From assembly GCA_018402585.1 (NCBI GenBank), contig JAGYIO010000002.1:1-64000 (forward strand): a stretch of 64,000 nucleotides of DNA. Direction: 5' to 3'. Origin of the DNA: Chthoniobacterales bacterium (GTDB lineage Bacteria > Verrucomicrobiota > Verrucomicrobiia > Chthoniobacterales > JACTMZ01). The notes beneath the pieces are model-generated. The model was not told where the DNA came from, searched no databases, and saw nothing but the letters and a program-made list of their open reading frames with translations. Made by a program: the position numbers and the translations under genes. Shown in pieces: positions 48,024 to 57,919 of the stretch (the stretch's first letter is position 1; each line of letters begins with the position of its first letter).

Positions 48024-48452
48024 TCAATCGAGGGTGCGACCCCGGGCCTGCTTGATCACCGGGTGGTGGGTCAGCGGGTAAATGCGGCCGTCACTCCCGC
48101 GGAAAAAGGCACTGAGCATCCAACTGACCACACTGATGACCAAGCCACCCCAGAAGGCAGCCCAAAATCCCGACACGGTGAACGAGCTGCCCGGCAAAAT
48201 TCCGGCCACAAACCAGAGGAGGAGAGCATTGAGCACGAGGATGAAGAGGCCCATGGTGACGAGAATAAGCGGCAGGCAGAGAATGAGGAGCAAGGGGCGC
48301 ACCAGGGCATTGATCATCCCCAAAAGGAGCGAGGCAAAGGCCAGCCCGAGGAAGCTGGTGTAATCGATCCCGGGTACGATCCAGGATGCGACAAAGACCG
48401 ACACAGCGGTGACGAACCACCGGATAAAAAATTCAGCCAGCGAAATTCCCAC
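48024..48452 (-). CDS. YvlD/phage-holin-family membrane protein
   Basis: A 142-residue integral membrane protein with four hydrophobic segments (FFIRWFVTAVSVFVASWIVPGI, LAFASLLLGMINALVRPLLL, GLFILVLNALLLWFVAGI, FWAAFWGGLVISVVSWML). The pattern is that of the small YvlD-like family. Role unknown. Its stop nearly touches trpF. Divergent from the DUF2934 gene. Confidence 0.8.
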   Translation of the reverse strand: MGISLAEFFIRWFVTAVSVFVASWIVPGIDYTSFLGLAFASLLLGMINALVRPLLLILCLPLILVTMGLFILVLNALLLWFVAGILPGSSFTVSGFWAAFWGGLVISVVSWMLSAFFRGSDGRIYPLTHHPVIKQARGRTLD

Positions 48453-48551
48453 AGCTCAAAGCTAAACCGGCGGAGGCGGGTGGAAAGCCGAAAAAACTTG
48501 GCCCCGGGCAGACCTCCCACTTTAAATAGCCCGCGAACCCAAAATTGAGGC

Positions 48552-48842
48552 ATGCCAAAAAAAGAAAAAAAATCCGCCCTGAGGCCGGGCAAAAAAACAG
48601 TCACAAAAAAACCGGCGCGTAAACCGGTCGCGGCCCGACCCCGGGCCGCCGCAGCCGCCCCGGCCCGCGTCCTGGCCCGCCGGGTGAGTCGAAAATCCGA
48701 AGTGGCCGGTCTGGTCGATTCCTGCAGGAGGGAAGAGATTGCCTTGAAAGCCTACTACCTCGCCGAGCGCCGGAAAAATCTCGGGCTGCCGGGCGACCCG
48801 GAATCCGACTGGCTGCAAGCCGAGCGTAAGTTGCGCGGCTAA
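48552..48842 (+). CDS. DUF2934-domain protein with basic N-terminus
   Basis: A 96-residue protein. Residues 1-50 are Lys/Arg/Ala/Pro-rich, histone-H1-like, and probably bind nucleic acid. Residues of about 55-96 form a DUF2934-like helical unit (IALKAYYLAERRKNLGLPGD, then ESDWLQAERKL). Such small proteins are common in Verrucomicrobiota and Acidobacteria; function unknown. Confidence 0.75.
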   Translation: MPKKEKKSALRPGKKTVTKKPARKPVAARPRAAAAAPARVLARRVSRKSEVAGLVDSCRREEIALKAYYLAERRKNLGLPGDPESDWLQAERKLRG

Positions 48843-48885
48843 GAGAGCGCCGAATCCCGGGCAACCGCGCGGGACGTTAAGCATT

Positions 48886-49983
48886 ATGATGTTGAGCGTC
48901 CCGACCACCCCGCGACCCGAGCCAGCCGCCGCTTGGCTGCGACGCTCTTCGCCGTCGGCCGAAAGCTTGCGCGCTTTCCTGCAGTGCGGCGCGCTTTTTG
49001 CCTGGTCCGAGGACCGTTGGATCATCGCCTGGGGCCAGCCGGAGAAGTCCGCGCAGCCGCACCCGGACCATTTATCCTTCTACCGGCCGGACTATATGCT
49101 GCGCGACCCGCAGCCTTGGCGTATTTACCCGCAGGCTGCCGCCGTTTCGCCTGACGGGCTGGCCCAGCAATTGCGCGGTGAGACATCCGCGCGCCGTTGG
49201 CGCGAATTCGATCTGACCGCCTTTGCCGCGACTTTCCATGCGGTGCAAGCGGCCCTGCGCCGCGGCGAATTGTCGAAAGCGGTACCCGCTGTTTTTGAAC
49301 AAAGTTCGGGCGCCCTGAGGGAGGCCGAGCTTGAGCGGGCCTTGCGTGCGCTGGCTAATTTGCCGGCCGGATTGATGCCCTATGGATATTGGGATGCGGA
49401 CGGTGGTCATCTGGGAGCCTCGCCCGAATTGCTCTTCGCCGACGACGGCGTGGAAATCCAGACCATGGCGGTGGCCGGCACGGCGCGGGCCGGACGTGCC
49501 CCCGACGAGATGATGGACGACCCCAAAGAGCGGAGCGAACATGCACTGGTGCTGGACGATTTGACCGCACAGATGGGACCACTCGGCAGCGTGACCCGCG
49601 GGGCAACCAGATTGTGGCGCATCGGCATTCTTTCCCACCTGCGCACCGACCTGCGGGTCACACCCGCGCAAACGCCGGCCTTTGCTGACTTGGTGCGTTT
49701 GCTCCATCCCACACCGGCCGTAGGCATCGCTCCGCGGGGAGACTGGCGCTGGTGGGTGCAACGGTTGGACGGAGTGGATCGCGGGTCTTTCGCTGCGCCT
49801 TTCGGCTTGGCCCTGCCCGACGGCACCGCCCGCTGCCTCGTGGCGATCCGCGGTGTGCAGTGGGACCGGGAGTCCACCCGCTGCGGGGCCGGCTGCGGGC
49901 TGGTCGCGGGCAGTGACCTCAGGCGCGAGACGGACGAGCTTCGCCTCAAACTTGCCGCTACCCGAGGCAATCTGGGACTTTGA
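48886..49983 (+). CDS. menF: Isochorismate synthase (chorismate-binding)
   Basis: Converts chorismate to isochorismate, the first step of the menaquinone pathway. The 365-residue chorismate-binding domain shows AVAGTARAGRAP, the metal-binding DPKERSEHALVLDDL, LLHPTPAVGIAP and RCGAGCGLVAGSD near the C-terminus. It is followed by menD with an overlapping stop/start, which decides menF over anthranilate synthase. Confidence 0.88.
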   Translation: MMLSVPTTPRPEPAAAWLRRSSPSAESLRAFLQCGALFAWSEDRWIIAWGQPEKSAQPHPDHLSFYRPDYMLRDPQPWRIYPQAAAVSPDGLAQQLRGETSARRWREFDLTAFAATFHAVQAALRRGELSKAVPAVFEQSSGALREAELERALRALANLPAGLMPYGYWDADGGHLGASPELLFADDGVEIQTMAVAGTARAGRAPDEMMDDPKERSEHALVLDDLTAQMGPLGSVTRGATRLWRIGILSHLRTDLRVTPAQTPAFADLVRLLHPTPAVGIAPRGDWRWWVQRLDGVDRGSFAAPFGLALPDGTARCLVAIRGVQWDRESTRCGAGCGLVAGSDLRRETDELRLKLAATRGNLGL

Positions 49984-51557
49984 GCACGGCGCAAACCAAC
50001 TGCGTACTGTCCGCGGAAATTCTCCACGCGCTGCACGCGGCGGGCGTGCGCACGATTTGTCTTTGTCCCGGCGGACGAAATGCCCCCCTCGTGCTGGCCT
50101 GCGCGGCGGCGCGGGCTTCCTTCAATCTGGTTTCGTTTTTCGAGGAGCGCAGTGCGGCTTTTTTTGCACTCGGGCGGGAAGCGCGCGACGGGCGACCGGT
50201 TGCGGTAATCACCACCTCGGGTACGGCGGCTGCCGAGTTGCTGCCCGCCATGCTTGAAGCGGTGCAGAGCGGCCGTCGTCTCATTGCGGTGACGGCAGAC
50301 CGTCCGCGCCGGCTGCGCGGCAGCGGGGCGCCGCAAACCATCAACCAATTGCCGCTTTTTGCCGCCGCCGCCGTGCCGGTGGTCGACCTCGACGCCCCGG
50401 GGGAACTCGCTGCTCTGGGTCCGCTCTACGGACCTCTTCATCTCAACGTGTGTTTCGCAGAGCCGCTGGTGGAAGGTGTGGTCGAGGCTATTGCCCTGGG
50501 GAGTCTGGAGGAACCGCCGCGCCAAAGACCATGGATGGAAACACCGGATGCCCGGCGGATTTGCCAAGACTTTTTTCGGCAAGTGCGCCATCCGCTCGTG
50601 CTTGTCTCATCGCTCGATCCGCCGGACGCACAGGCGCTGGCCCCGTGGCTGGCCTCGCTGGACAGCCCGCTCTACCTTGAGGCGGTTTCGCAATTGCGCG
50701 GGCAGCGCAACCTGCAGGATTTCAGCCTGCACTCTGGCGAAGGTCTCTTGCTCACGCCGGAATGCCGCGCGGCCTGCGACGGCGTGATCCGGATCGGCGG
50801 GGTCCCCACCCCGCGCTTCTGGCGCGAGTGCGAAGAGTGGAACGTCTTGCATGTCGCCGCGGTGAACTTGCCCGGTCTGGCTACCGCCTCACCGGTAGTG
50901 CCACTCACCGCTTTCCGCGAAATTTGCGCTGATTTCGCACCGAAAGCCGGCCGAGCGGGTCCGCTTTTTTCCCGCGACCGCGCGGCGGCGGAGCAAGTGG
51001 AGAAAATGCTTCATGCGGAACCGTGCAGCGAAGCCGGATTGGTCCGGATGCTCGCCACCCGCCTGGCCGATGATGCGCGGGTCTTTCTCGGGAACAGCCT
51101 GCCGATCCGCGAATGGGATCTGGCCGCACCGCGCGAGGAAAACCATCGCACGGTCCATGCCAACCGCGGCGTCAACGGGATTGATGGCCTGGTCTCGACT
51201 GCGCTCGGCTTGGCCGGAACGGACCGGCCGACCGCGGCCCTGCTTGGCGATTTGTCGGCGCTTTACGATTTGGCCGGATTGTGGCCGTCCGCACAGCTCG
51301 GCGCGGCCGAGATCACATTGGCCGTGATCAACAACGGAGGAGGACAAATCTTCGACCGCCTGTTCCAGCACCCGGCCTTTCTCAACACGCACCAACTGCG
51401 TCTGCGCGGCTGGGCGGAAATCTTTGGCTGGCACTACGGGGTGGTGGCCGGACCGGACAACCCGTTTCCGGCCGGGTCTCCGCGCCTCGTCGAAGTTTTG
51501 CCCGACGCGCAAGCGACCCGGCGATTTTCCCACGCTTACGCGGACCTCTGGCGCTGA
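49980..51557 (+). CDS. menD: SEPHCHC synthase MenD
   Basis: Thiamine-diphosphate-dependent enzyme that adds 2-oxoglutarate to isochorismate. It has 525 residues, with GVRTICLCPGGRNAPL at the N-terminus, ITTSGTAAAELLPAMLEA, LGNSLPIREWD and NRGVNGIDGLVSTALG in the central region. The start is a TTG at 49980 overlapping the menF stop (TTGA), which places the family's first residues correctly. With menF it commits carbon to menaquinone; no later men genes are in the window. Confidence 0.9.
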   Translation: MSTAQTNCVLSAEILHALHAAGVRTICLCPGGRNAPLVLACAAARASFNLVSFFEERSAAFFALGREARDGRPVAVITTSGTAAAELLPAMLEAVQSGRRLIAVTADRPRRLRGSGAPQTINQLPLFAAAAVPVVDLDAPGELAALGPLYGPLHLNVCFAEPLVEGVVEAIALGSLEEPPRQRPWMETPDARRICQDFFRQVRHPLVLVSSLDPPDAQALAPWLASLDSPLYLEAVSQLRGQRNLQDFSLHSGEGLLLTPECRAACDGVIRIGGVPTPRFWRECEEWNVLHVAAVNLPGLATASPVVPLTAFREICADFAPKAGRAGPLFSRDRAAAEQVEKMLHAEPCSEAGLVRMLATRLADDARVFLGNSLPIREWDLAAPREENHRTVHANRGVNGIDGLVSTALGLAGTDRPTAALLGDLSALYDLAGLWPSAQLGAAEITLAVINNGGGQIFDRLFQHPAFLNTHQLRLRGWAEIFGWHYGVVAGPDNPFPAGSPRLVEVLPDAQATRRFSHAYADLWR

Positions 51558-51618
51558 TCGGTGGAAGGCTGCGCATAGCTCTGGATGCGAAAGCCAGGTG
51601 GGGTTAAATTATACCTTC

Positions 51619-52227
51619 ATGGCCAAACGCCTCATCTGGATCTCGGGTGCCGCGATTTTCCTCTGGGCTGCGGCGGCCGCCGTTTTGCTGCTGGCCGATA
51701 AGGATCCCTTCTACCGCCTGACCGCATGGGTCGGTTTCGGACGTCACAGTCTCTACGACCATAAAATTGCCGCGGCCGCGGCGCGGAATGGCGTGGACCC
51801 TCTCTTGGTCAAGGCGGTTATCTGGCAAGAGAGTCGTTTTCACCCCGACAAGCTCGGTGGTCACGGCGAACGCGGATTGATGCAGGTGACCGAGCCGGCG
51901 GCGCAGGACTGGGCGACCGCGGAACGGATCGAAACCTTCGTTCCCGAGGACCTGCTTGACCCGAAAACCAACCTCGAGGTCGGCACATGGTATCTGGGCC
52001 GCGCTTTGCGCCATTGGTCAGCGCAGGAAGATCCCTTGCCCTTCGCCTTGGGCGAATACAATGCCGGACGGAGCCGCGTGCAGCGCTGGTCGGGCGGCGA
52101 GTTGATCACGGCCGAGGAGTTAAGCCGGGCCATGGATATCGCCAGCACCCGGGCTTACATCGCCGCAGTGCGGGCGCGCTACGAATATTACCGCAAGCGA
52201 GGGGACCTGATGGGCCAGGCGGATTGA
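51619..52227 (+). CDS. Membrane-anchored lytic transglycosylase
   Basis: A 202-residue SLT-domain enzyme that cleaves peptidoglycan glycan strands. An N-terminal membrane helix (IWISGAAIFLWAAAAAVLLL) anchors it in the periplasm. The catalytic Glu lies in AVIWQESRFHPD, followed by GERGLMQVTE, and GEYNAGRSRVQRW. The ATG at 51619 is preferred because it gives the membrane segment directly. Ends 1 bp before the converging gene. Confidence 0.87.
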   Translation: MAKRLIWISGAAIFLWAAAAAVLLLADKDPFYRLTAWVGFGRHSLYDHKIAAAAARNGVDPLLVKAVIWQESRFHPDKLGGHGERGLMQVTEPAAQDWATAERIETFVPEDLLDPKTNLEVGTWYLGRALRHWSAQEDPLPFALGEYNAGRSRVQRWSGGELITAEELSRAMDIASTRAYIAAVRARYEYYRKRGDLMGQAD

Positions 52228-52228
52228 G

Positions 52229-53740
52229 TCAGGAACCAGCCGGAGCCGGCTCTTCCGGAATGACCACAGGAGCGGTGTCTGCAGGTGCCACGACTTCAGG
52301 AACGACGTCGGTCACGGCTTCGCTCACGGCCGGTTTTTCTTCGGCCGGCTTGGGCGGATTTTTCGGCTGAGGCACCGACTCGAGACGCCCGTCGGCATAC
52401 TCGATCACATAGCCCTCGTGGGTGAGCCAAAGAAGATCGTTGATCACGGCATCGCGAGCGGGGTCAGCGGGAGCCGACGGGGCGGATTCGGCTGGCGGGG
52501 CGCCTGCGGCCGATGGGGGCGGCGCCGGGACCAGGGAGGCCGGGGCAAGGAGGTCGAGGAGCTGGGTGCGGCGAAGGGATTTTTTCCCGCGGACGGTCTC
52601 GATGATCTTACGGATGGAATCGCTAACCGGGGTTTCATCGAGGTTGAGATGCCGCGAGCGGGAGGCGGAAACAAAGGTGGTCCGGTTGGCGCTTTTGTGG
52701 AAACGCAGGCCGGCACCGCTCAGTGCGCGGCTCAGACTTTGGGCCAGACGGAGGGGAAACCGCTCTTCTTCCTCGCGGGCGTAATTAAGCAACGGGCCGA
52801 GGGCGGGATCGACGGCGGTGGTCTTCGGATCGCCGGGCACGGGGGCGAGATCGGTGAACTTGAGGTGCGCGGCGGCATGGTGGGTGTCGAAATGGCGTTC
52901 GACCGCCGCGAGGTCGGCCAACTTTTCCGGGGCCTCGCCTTCGCGCGGGTAATACTCGACCGACTTTGAAGCTTCGGCCCGCCACTTCCCGATCACCTCC
53001 GGATCACGTTCCATTTTCAGCCGGGAGCGGAAGGTTTCGAAATCGAGCCGGGCGAAACGCTCGCGATGGAGGTCACGGAGCTTGCGCTCGAAATCATGAT
53101 GGTTCGGCGGACCAAGCAGGAGTCCGGAGATGCCGCAGACCGCGACGACCGGGAAGTTGCCTTTGGGCGGTTCGATTTCGACGGTCTCGGCCCGGTAGAA
53201 TTCCTCCCGCTTCTTGCGCAGGAGGTGACGCAAAGCGGTGTCGCGGTGGAGCCAGACGCTCCGGTCGAGGTCGACCAGATAGAACGGTCCTTCCGGCTGC
53301 TTCGGCGCGGAGGTGAGGTCGATGGTGTAGGAGGCCGGGTTGCGCAGGAGGATGCGGGCAATGTCGAAGAGGCTGAAGGTTTTGCCGGTATGACGGACTT
53401 GCTGGGCCACGGTTTCGACCGCGGAGGCGGTGGCGGTGAAAGCGATGCGGAGCCAGGGAAAAGGATTCGGCGGCGGGGCCGGTCGTTCGTCGCGGCGGGG
53501 ACCGGAAAACTTGTTGCGGTCCGCCGGTCCGCGAAATTCCTTGCTCTCGCGGGCCGGTGGCTTTCCGCGGCTGAAGCCGCCGCGCTGGTCCGGACGCGGG
53601 CCACGCGGGCCACGCGATTCGCGCGGTTCGCGGAACTCAGGCGGTTCGTGCGGCGGGGCCGAGGACGGGTCCTTGGCCCAGGAGGGACGGAAATCGAGGG
53701 CGCTGAGATCCAACGTCGGGGCGTCTTCGGGCATGGGCAC
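52229..53740 (-). CDS. Conserved hypothetical with RG-rich N-terminus
   Basis: A 503-residue protein that I do not recognise. The first 90 residues are low complexity, rich in Arg, Gly and Pro (REPRESRGPRGPRPDQRGGF), resembling RNA-binding RGG tails. Residues of about 110-300 look folded (IARILLRNPASYTIDL, FPVVAVCGISGLLLGPPNHH). The C-terminus is Pro/Ala-rich and acidic. No membrane segment. It follows ilvB by 27 bp on the same strand. Confidence 0.6.
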   Translation of the reverse strand: MPMPEDAPTLDLSALDFRPSWAKDPSSAPPHEPPEFREPRESRGPRGPRPDQRGGFSRGKPPARESKEFRGPADRNKFSGPRRDERPAPPPNPFPWLRIAFTATASAVETVAQQVRHTGKTFSLFDIARILLRNPASYTIDLTSAPKQPEGPFYLVDLDRSVWLHRDTALRHLLRKKREEFYRAETVEIEPPKGNFPVVAVCGISGLLLGPPNHHDFERKLRDLHRERFARLDFETFRSRLKMERDPEVIGKWRAEASKSVEYYPREGEAPEKLADLAAVERHFDTHHAAAHLKFTDLAPVPGDPKTTAVDPALGPLLNYAREEEERFPLRLAQSLSRALSGAGLRFHKSANRTTFVSASRSRHLNLDETPVSDSIRKIIETVRGKKSLRRTQLLDLLAPASLVPAPPPSAAGAPPAESAPSAPADPARDAVINDLLWLTHEGYVIEYADGRLESVPQPKNPPKPAEEKPAVSEAVTDVVPEVVAPADTAPVVIPEEPAPAGS

Positions 53741-53767
53741 AAGGCCGCCGGAAAGGCGGCCGGGAAA

Positions 53768-55546
53768 CTAATCTGTGATGATATCCTTGTAGGTCATGCC
53801 CGCCGGGATCATGGGCAAGACGTGCTCGGTGTAAGGGGTCATGACGTCGAGGACGTAGACGCCTTTGGCCTCGAGCATCCGCTGCAGCGCGGGCCGGAGG
53901 TCTTTTTTGTGGATGACGCGCTCGCAAGGCACGCCGAAGCCTTTGCAGATCTCCACGTAGTCGGGGTAAATGCGCGCGGTGTCCTCGGGATCACCGAGGA
54001 AGGTGTGGCCGCGGTTGCTCTCGTAAAAACGGTCTTCCCACTGCACCACCATGCCGAGGTGCTGATTGTTCAGGATGATGGCCTTGGCCGCGATTTTTTC
54101 CACGTGGGCGCAGGCCAATTCCTGCACGTTCATGAGGAAGGAACCGTCGCCGTCGATGTCGACGACCTGGACATCGGGGCAAGCCACTTTCGCGCCCATC
54201 GCGGCCGGGTATCCGAAGCCCATGGCGCCAAGACCGGCCGAAGTGATGAAGCTGCGCGGCTGGTCGAAATCGTAATACTGCGCCGCCCACATCTGGTGTT
54301 GTCCCACTCCGGTGGTGAGAATGGCTTGGCCTTTGGTCAGTTGATAAAGCTGTTCAATAACGTATTGCGGCTGGATGGCATCGTCCGTGTCCTTGTACCG
54401 GAAAGGTTGCGCCTTTTTCCAAGCCGCAATTTTTTCATACCAAGGCTTGAAGCGGTCAAATTTGTGGCCTTGGACCCGCTCGGCGCCTTCTTTGGCGAGA
54501 AGTTCATTCAAGCGCTGGAGCGCGTATTTGACATCACTCAGGATGGGCAGCGCGACAACCTTGTTTTTATCCAACTCGGAATCGTCGATGTCGACGTGGA
54601 CGATGGTCCCGTGTTCCGCGAATTTTTCCACCTTGCCGGTCACGCGGTCGTCGAAACGCACGCCGATGGCGAGGAGGAGGTCGGCCTCGTTGACCGCATT
54701 GTTGGCGTAGACCGTGCCGTGCATGCCGAGCCATTTGAGCGAGAGCGGATGCGTCTCGGGGAAGCAACCGATACCCATGAGGGTGGTGGCCACGGGGATC
54801 TGGGCACGCTCGACAAATTCGAGCAATTCGGGCGCGGCATCCGACGTGATGATGCCGCCGCCGCAATAAATCATGGGTTCGCGCGACTGCTTGATCAGGC
54901 GCATGATTTCAAGCAGCTGCTCGTCGGTCGCACGCTTGTCTGGGTTGTATCCCCGCAGCGTGATCGTCTCGGGAAAGACCGGCTCCATTTTTTGGTTTTG
55001 GATATTTTTCGGCAGGTCGATCACCACGGGGCCGGGGCGGCCGGAAGTCGCGATATGGAAAGCTTCTTTCACGATGCGCGGAATCTCGCAGATATCCCAA
55101 ATAAGGTAGCTGTGCTTCACGATCGGCAGGGTCATGCCGAAGAAATCGGTTTCTTGGAAAGCGCCACGGCCGATCATTTCCTGCGGAACCTGACCGGTCA
55201 CCGCAATGATCGGCACGGAATCCATGAAGGCATCGGCCAGGCCGGTCACGAGGTTGGTCGCACCGGGTCCGGAGGTGGCCATGCAGAGGCCGACTTTGCC
55301 CGTGGCGCGGGCGTAACCTTCGGCCGCAAAGACCCCGCCCTGCTCGTGGCGCGGCAGAATCGTCCGGATCTTTTTTGAGCGCGTAAGTGCTTGATGGATA
55401 GGCATACTAGCCCCACCCGGGTAAGCGAAAATGGTGTCCGCCCCTTCGAGTTCAAGGCACTTGACGAGAATCTCCGCGCCGTTCATCAGCTTGGCATTCT
55501 GCTGGGCTGAAGCCGGGCCGCGGGCGGTGGCGGTCGAAATACTCAT
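53768..55546 (-). CDS. ilvB: Acetolactate synthase large subunit
   Basis: Catalyses the first common step of branched-chain amino acid synthesis with ThDP, FAD and Mg. The 592 residues carry [35 protein letters not shown], and the ThDP motif [12 protein letters not shown] with INNQ-like [13 protein letters not shown]. The usual catalytic Glu is in [12 protein letters not shown]. Intact. Divergent from rmuC. No typical small-subunit gene follows. Confidence 0.95.
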   Translation of the reverse strand: MSISTATARGPASAQQNAKLMNGAEILVKCLELEGADTIFAYPGGASMPIHQALTRSKKIRTILPRHEQGGVFAAEGYARATGKVGLCMATSGPGATNLVTGLADAFMDSVPIIAVTGQVPQEMIGRGAFQETDFFGMTLPIVKHSYLIWDICEIPRIVKEAFHIATSGRPGPVVIDLPKNIQNQKMEPVFPETITLRGYNPDKRATDEQLLEIMRLIKQSREPMIYCGGGIITSDAAPELLEFVERAQIPVATTLMGIGCFPETHPLSLKWLGMHGTVYANNAVNEADLLLAIGVRFDDRVTGKVEKFAEHGTIVHVDIDDSELDKNKVVALPILSDVKYALQRLNELLAKEGAERVQGHKFDRFKPWYEKIAAWKKAQPFRYKDTDDAIQPQYVIEQLYQLTKGQAILTTGVGQHQMWAAQYYDFDQPRSFITSAGLGAMGFGYPAAMGAKVACPDVQVVDIDGDGSFLMNVQELACAHVEKIAAKAIILNNQHLGMVVQWEDRFYESNRGHTFLGDPEDTARIYPDYVEICKGFGVPCERVIHKKDLRPALQRMLEAKGVYVLDVMTPYTEHVLPMIPAGMTYKDIITD

Positions 55547-55663
55547 ACCCTACACATAGCGGACGGCACGGCGGGAAGCAACCACCAGAGTGCTGGCCTT
55601 CCCCGGCAGCCGAAACCGGCATTCTTTGGAACATCGGGGCGACTCGTGTTAAAGATGGCAGCC
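55547..55663. promoter_or_regulatory. Divergent ilvB/rmuC intergenic region
   Basis: 117 bp between the two divergent starts, so both promoters should lie here. No riboswitch-like or attenuator-like structure is evident. I see no confident -10/-35. Confidence 0.4.
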
Positions 55664-56962
55664 ATGGATGAGCATTACTGGTGGGCAGTGGCGGCTTTGC
55701 TCCTCGGGGGCTTGGTCGGTTTTCTTCTTGGTTACTTGCGTGCGGTGCGCGCCGGGACGGAAGCGGCGGCCGCCCGATCGCAGGCTGCGGAGCTCAGCCG
55801 GCAAATCCAATCCCTCGACGAAGAACGCCGCACCCTGGCCGCGCAATTGCGCGACTACACCGGGGAACTGGCCACGGAAAAACAAAAGGCGGCCGGCCGC
55901 GAAGAATCACGAGCGGCCCTCAAAGCGGAATTTGAAAACCTCGCCTCGTCCATCCTCGAGGATAAATCGAAGCGCTTCACCGAGCACAACCGCGCGCAAC
56001 TCGAACAGTTGCTCGGTCCGCTCGGCGAGCGTTTGCAGGAATTCAAACGACAAGTGCACGAAGCCTACGGGGAGGAAGGCAAGGCACGCCATGCCCTCAC
56101 GGAAGAAGTACGGCGTCTGAGTGAGCTCAACCAGCAGGTCTCACGCGAAGCGGGCAACCTCACCCAAGCCCTGAAGGGTCAGTCGAAAACCCGCGGCAAC
56201 TGGGGCGAGATGATCCTCGAGTCGGTACTGGAAAAAGCGGGGTTGGTCAAAGGCCAGCATTTCCGGACCCAAGTCTCGGCCACCGGCCAAGGTGGCCGGC
56301 GCTTCCAGCCCGACGTGGTGCTCGATCTGCCCGGCGGCCGGCAACTGATCATCGACGCCAAGGTCTCGCTCGTCGCTTACGAACGCCAGTGCAGCGCGAC
56401 CGGCGACGAAGAACGCGCCACGGCCGCGAAGGAACATGCCGATGGCCTGCGCCGGCACATCGAGCAACTCTCGTCGAAAGACTACGCGAATCTGGCCGGG
56501 ATCAAGTCACCGGATTTTGTCTTTCTCTTCGTGCCGATCGAACCCGCCCTCCACGCCGCGCTGGACACCGCACCCGAGCTGATCGGCGAGGCCTTGGAGC
56601 GCAATGTCGTGCTGGTCACGGCACCCAATGTGGTGGCCACCGCGCGCCTCGTCGCGCAACTCTGGCAGCAGGACAAGCAGAGCCGCTTCGCGGTACAAAT
56701 CGCCGAGCAGGGGGGCAAGCTCTATGACAAATTTGCCGCCTTCTGCCATGATCTCGAAAATATCGGGATGCGTCTCCGGCAGACGCAGGAGAGTTACGAC
56801 GATGCGATGAACAAATTGCGCGAGGGGCGCGGCAATCTCATCGGCCAGACCGAAAAACTCCGCGCCCTCGGGGCGAAAACGACCGCGCAGCAGCCCCCGG
56901 CCCTCCTGGCCGCCGCGGGCGGGACTGACGGCGAAGAAGACGTCGTTTTCGAGCGTTCCTAG
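55664..56962 (+). CDS. rmuC: RmuC-family nuclease
   Basis: A DNA-inversion-limiting protein with a predicted nuclease fold. It has an N-terminal membrane helix (AVAALLLGGLVGFLLGYL), a long coiled coil (residues of about 30-140), and a domain with GNWGEMILESVLEKAGL and PDVVLDLPGGRQLIIDAKVS, the PD-(D/E)xK-like core. The ATG at 55664 is taken; the frame also has earlier ATG and GTG codons. Convergent with the ACT-domain gene. Confidence 0.88.
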   Translation: MDEHYWWAVAALLLGGLVGFLLGYLRAVRAGTEAAAARSQAAELSRQIQSLDEERRTLAAQLRDYTGELATEKQKAAGREESRAALKAEFENLASSILEDKSKRFTEHNRAQLEQLLGPLGERLQEFKRQVHEAYGEEGKARHALTEEVRRLSELNQQVSREAGNLTQALKGQSKTRGNWGEMILESVLEKAGLVKGQHFRTQVSATGQGGRRFQPDVVLDLPGGRQLIIDAKVSLVAYERQCSATGDEERATAAKEHADGLRRHIEQLSSKDYANLAGIKSPDFVFLFVPIEPALHAALDTAPELIGEALERNVVLVTAPNVVATARLVAQLWQQDKQSRFAVQIAEQGGKLYDKFAAFCHDLENIGMRLRQTQESYDDAMNKLREGRGNLIGQTEKLRALGAKTTAQQPPALLAAAGGTDGEEDVVFERS

Positions 56963-56987
56963 ACTCACCGCACGCAAGCGACCGGAA

Positions 56988-57449
56988 CTACCGCGAAAGA
57001 TCGGATTGCCGCAGCACGCGAAAACCGCGGCCTTCCAGCACCGCGCTGGCACATTCCAAGTCGTCGGTGTGCACCGCGACGAGGGGGCGTCCGCGCGGAC
57101 GGACCAGCAGGGTGTAGCTGAAGAGGATATTCACCTCGGCCTCGAGCAGGGCGGCGAGGAGGCGCGGGAGATCGGAGGCGCCTTCCTCCAGTTCGGCCAC
57201 CGCCACCGCGCAGGCGCCGTAGGCGATATCATGACGTCCGAACAATTCCTCGAGCAGTTCCGGATCACTGACGATGATCCGGGCGATGGAGGTTTCGGAG
57301 GAATCTTGGATACTCAAGGCGAGCACGACAACGCGCGCTTCGGAGAGCATTTTGACCACCTCAAGAAGGGCGCCGACCCGGTTGGCGAGGAAGACGGAAT
57401 ACTGGCGCACGGCCGGTCCTTGCAGTTTTTCGGTTGTCTCGGTCCTCAT
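56988..57449 (-). CDS. Tandem ACT-domain protein
   Basis: A 153-residue protein with two ACT-like halves: YSVFLANRVGALLEVVKML at the start and LLAALLEAEVNILFSYTLLV in the second, each ligand-binding in style. It lacks the C-terminal part of the classical acetolactate synthase small subunit IlvN, so it may be an amino-acid-sensing regulator. It ends the iron-uptake gene string, 11 bp after the secreted protein gene, and is separated from ilvB by rmuC. The function is inferred only. Confidence 0.75.
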   Translation of the reverse strand: MRTETTEKLQGPAVRQYSVFLANRVGALLEVVKMLSEARVVVLALSIQDSSETSIARIIVSDPELLEELFGRHDIAYGACAVAVAELEEGASDLPRLLAALLEAEVNILFSYTLLVRPRGRPLVAVHTDDLECASAVLEGRGFRVLRQSDLSR

Positions 57450-57460
57450 GGCATTTGCTT

Positions 57461-57919
57461 TTATTTGAAAAGATAGAGCAGGCAAAAATCCGCGGCCGGC
57501 CCCCCGGCGGTTTCGATCTGCAGAAAGTACTGTCCCGTGGTCTCGGCTGTCAGGCCAGCCGCAGCAAGGCCCGGATCTTGGTGGTCGACGGTCTCCACGG
57601 CACGGCCGTCCGGAGCGAAAACAGTCAGCTTTGCTTTGCCGTCCGCCAGCCCGACTGCGGCGCAAAACCAGTAGTGATTGCCCCGAAAGAGATTCACGGC
57701 CAGCCGCTGTGGTTGCCCCGCCTCGACGCGGCCGCTCCAGAGGCGGTCCCGCATTTTAAAACCCTCGTTGGAAAGCGCGGTGCCCAGGTCGGCCAGTCTG
57801 ACCCGCAGGGGAGCAGAGGCCAGCGGGAGTGCGGGGGGAGACGGTTCGGGGGACGGGCTCCGCGCGCCGGAGAGGCAAGGCAAGATCGCCGCGAGAAGCA
57901 TGAGGACGATAATTTTCAT
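57461..57919 (-). CDS. Secreted hypothetical
   Basis: A 152-residue protein with a signal peptide (MKIIVLMLLAAILPCLSG) and a Ser/Pro-rich spacer, then a strand-rich domain with FRGNHYWFCAAVGLADGKAK and TGQYFLQIETAGG, like pre-peptidase C-terminal sandwich domains. Function unknown. It starts within the last codons of the upstream gene (ATGA), so it is translationally coupled. Confidence 0.7.
   Translation of the reverse strand: MKIIVLMLLAAILPCLSGARSPSPEPSPPALPLASAPLRVRLADLGTALSNEGFKMRDRLWSGRVEAGQPQRLAVNLFRGNHYWFCAAVGLADGKAKLTVFAPDGRAVETVDHQDPGLAAAGLTAETTGQYFLQIETAGGPAADFCLLYLFK

Noticed and set aside
56988-57449. Annotation as acetolactate synthase small subunit (ilvN)
   Set aside because: Two ACT halves fill the whole protein; the typical IlvN C-terminal region is not seen and ilvB is not adjacent.
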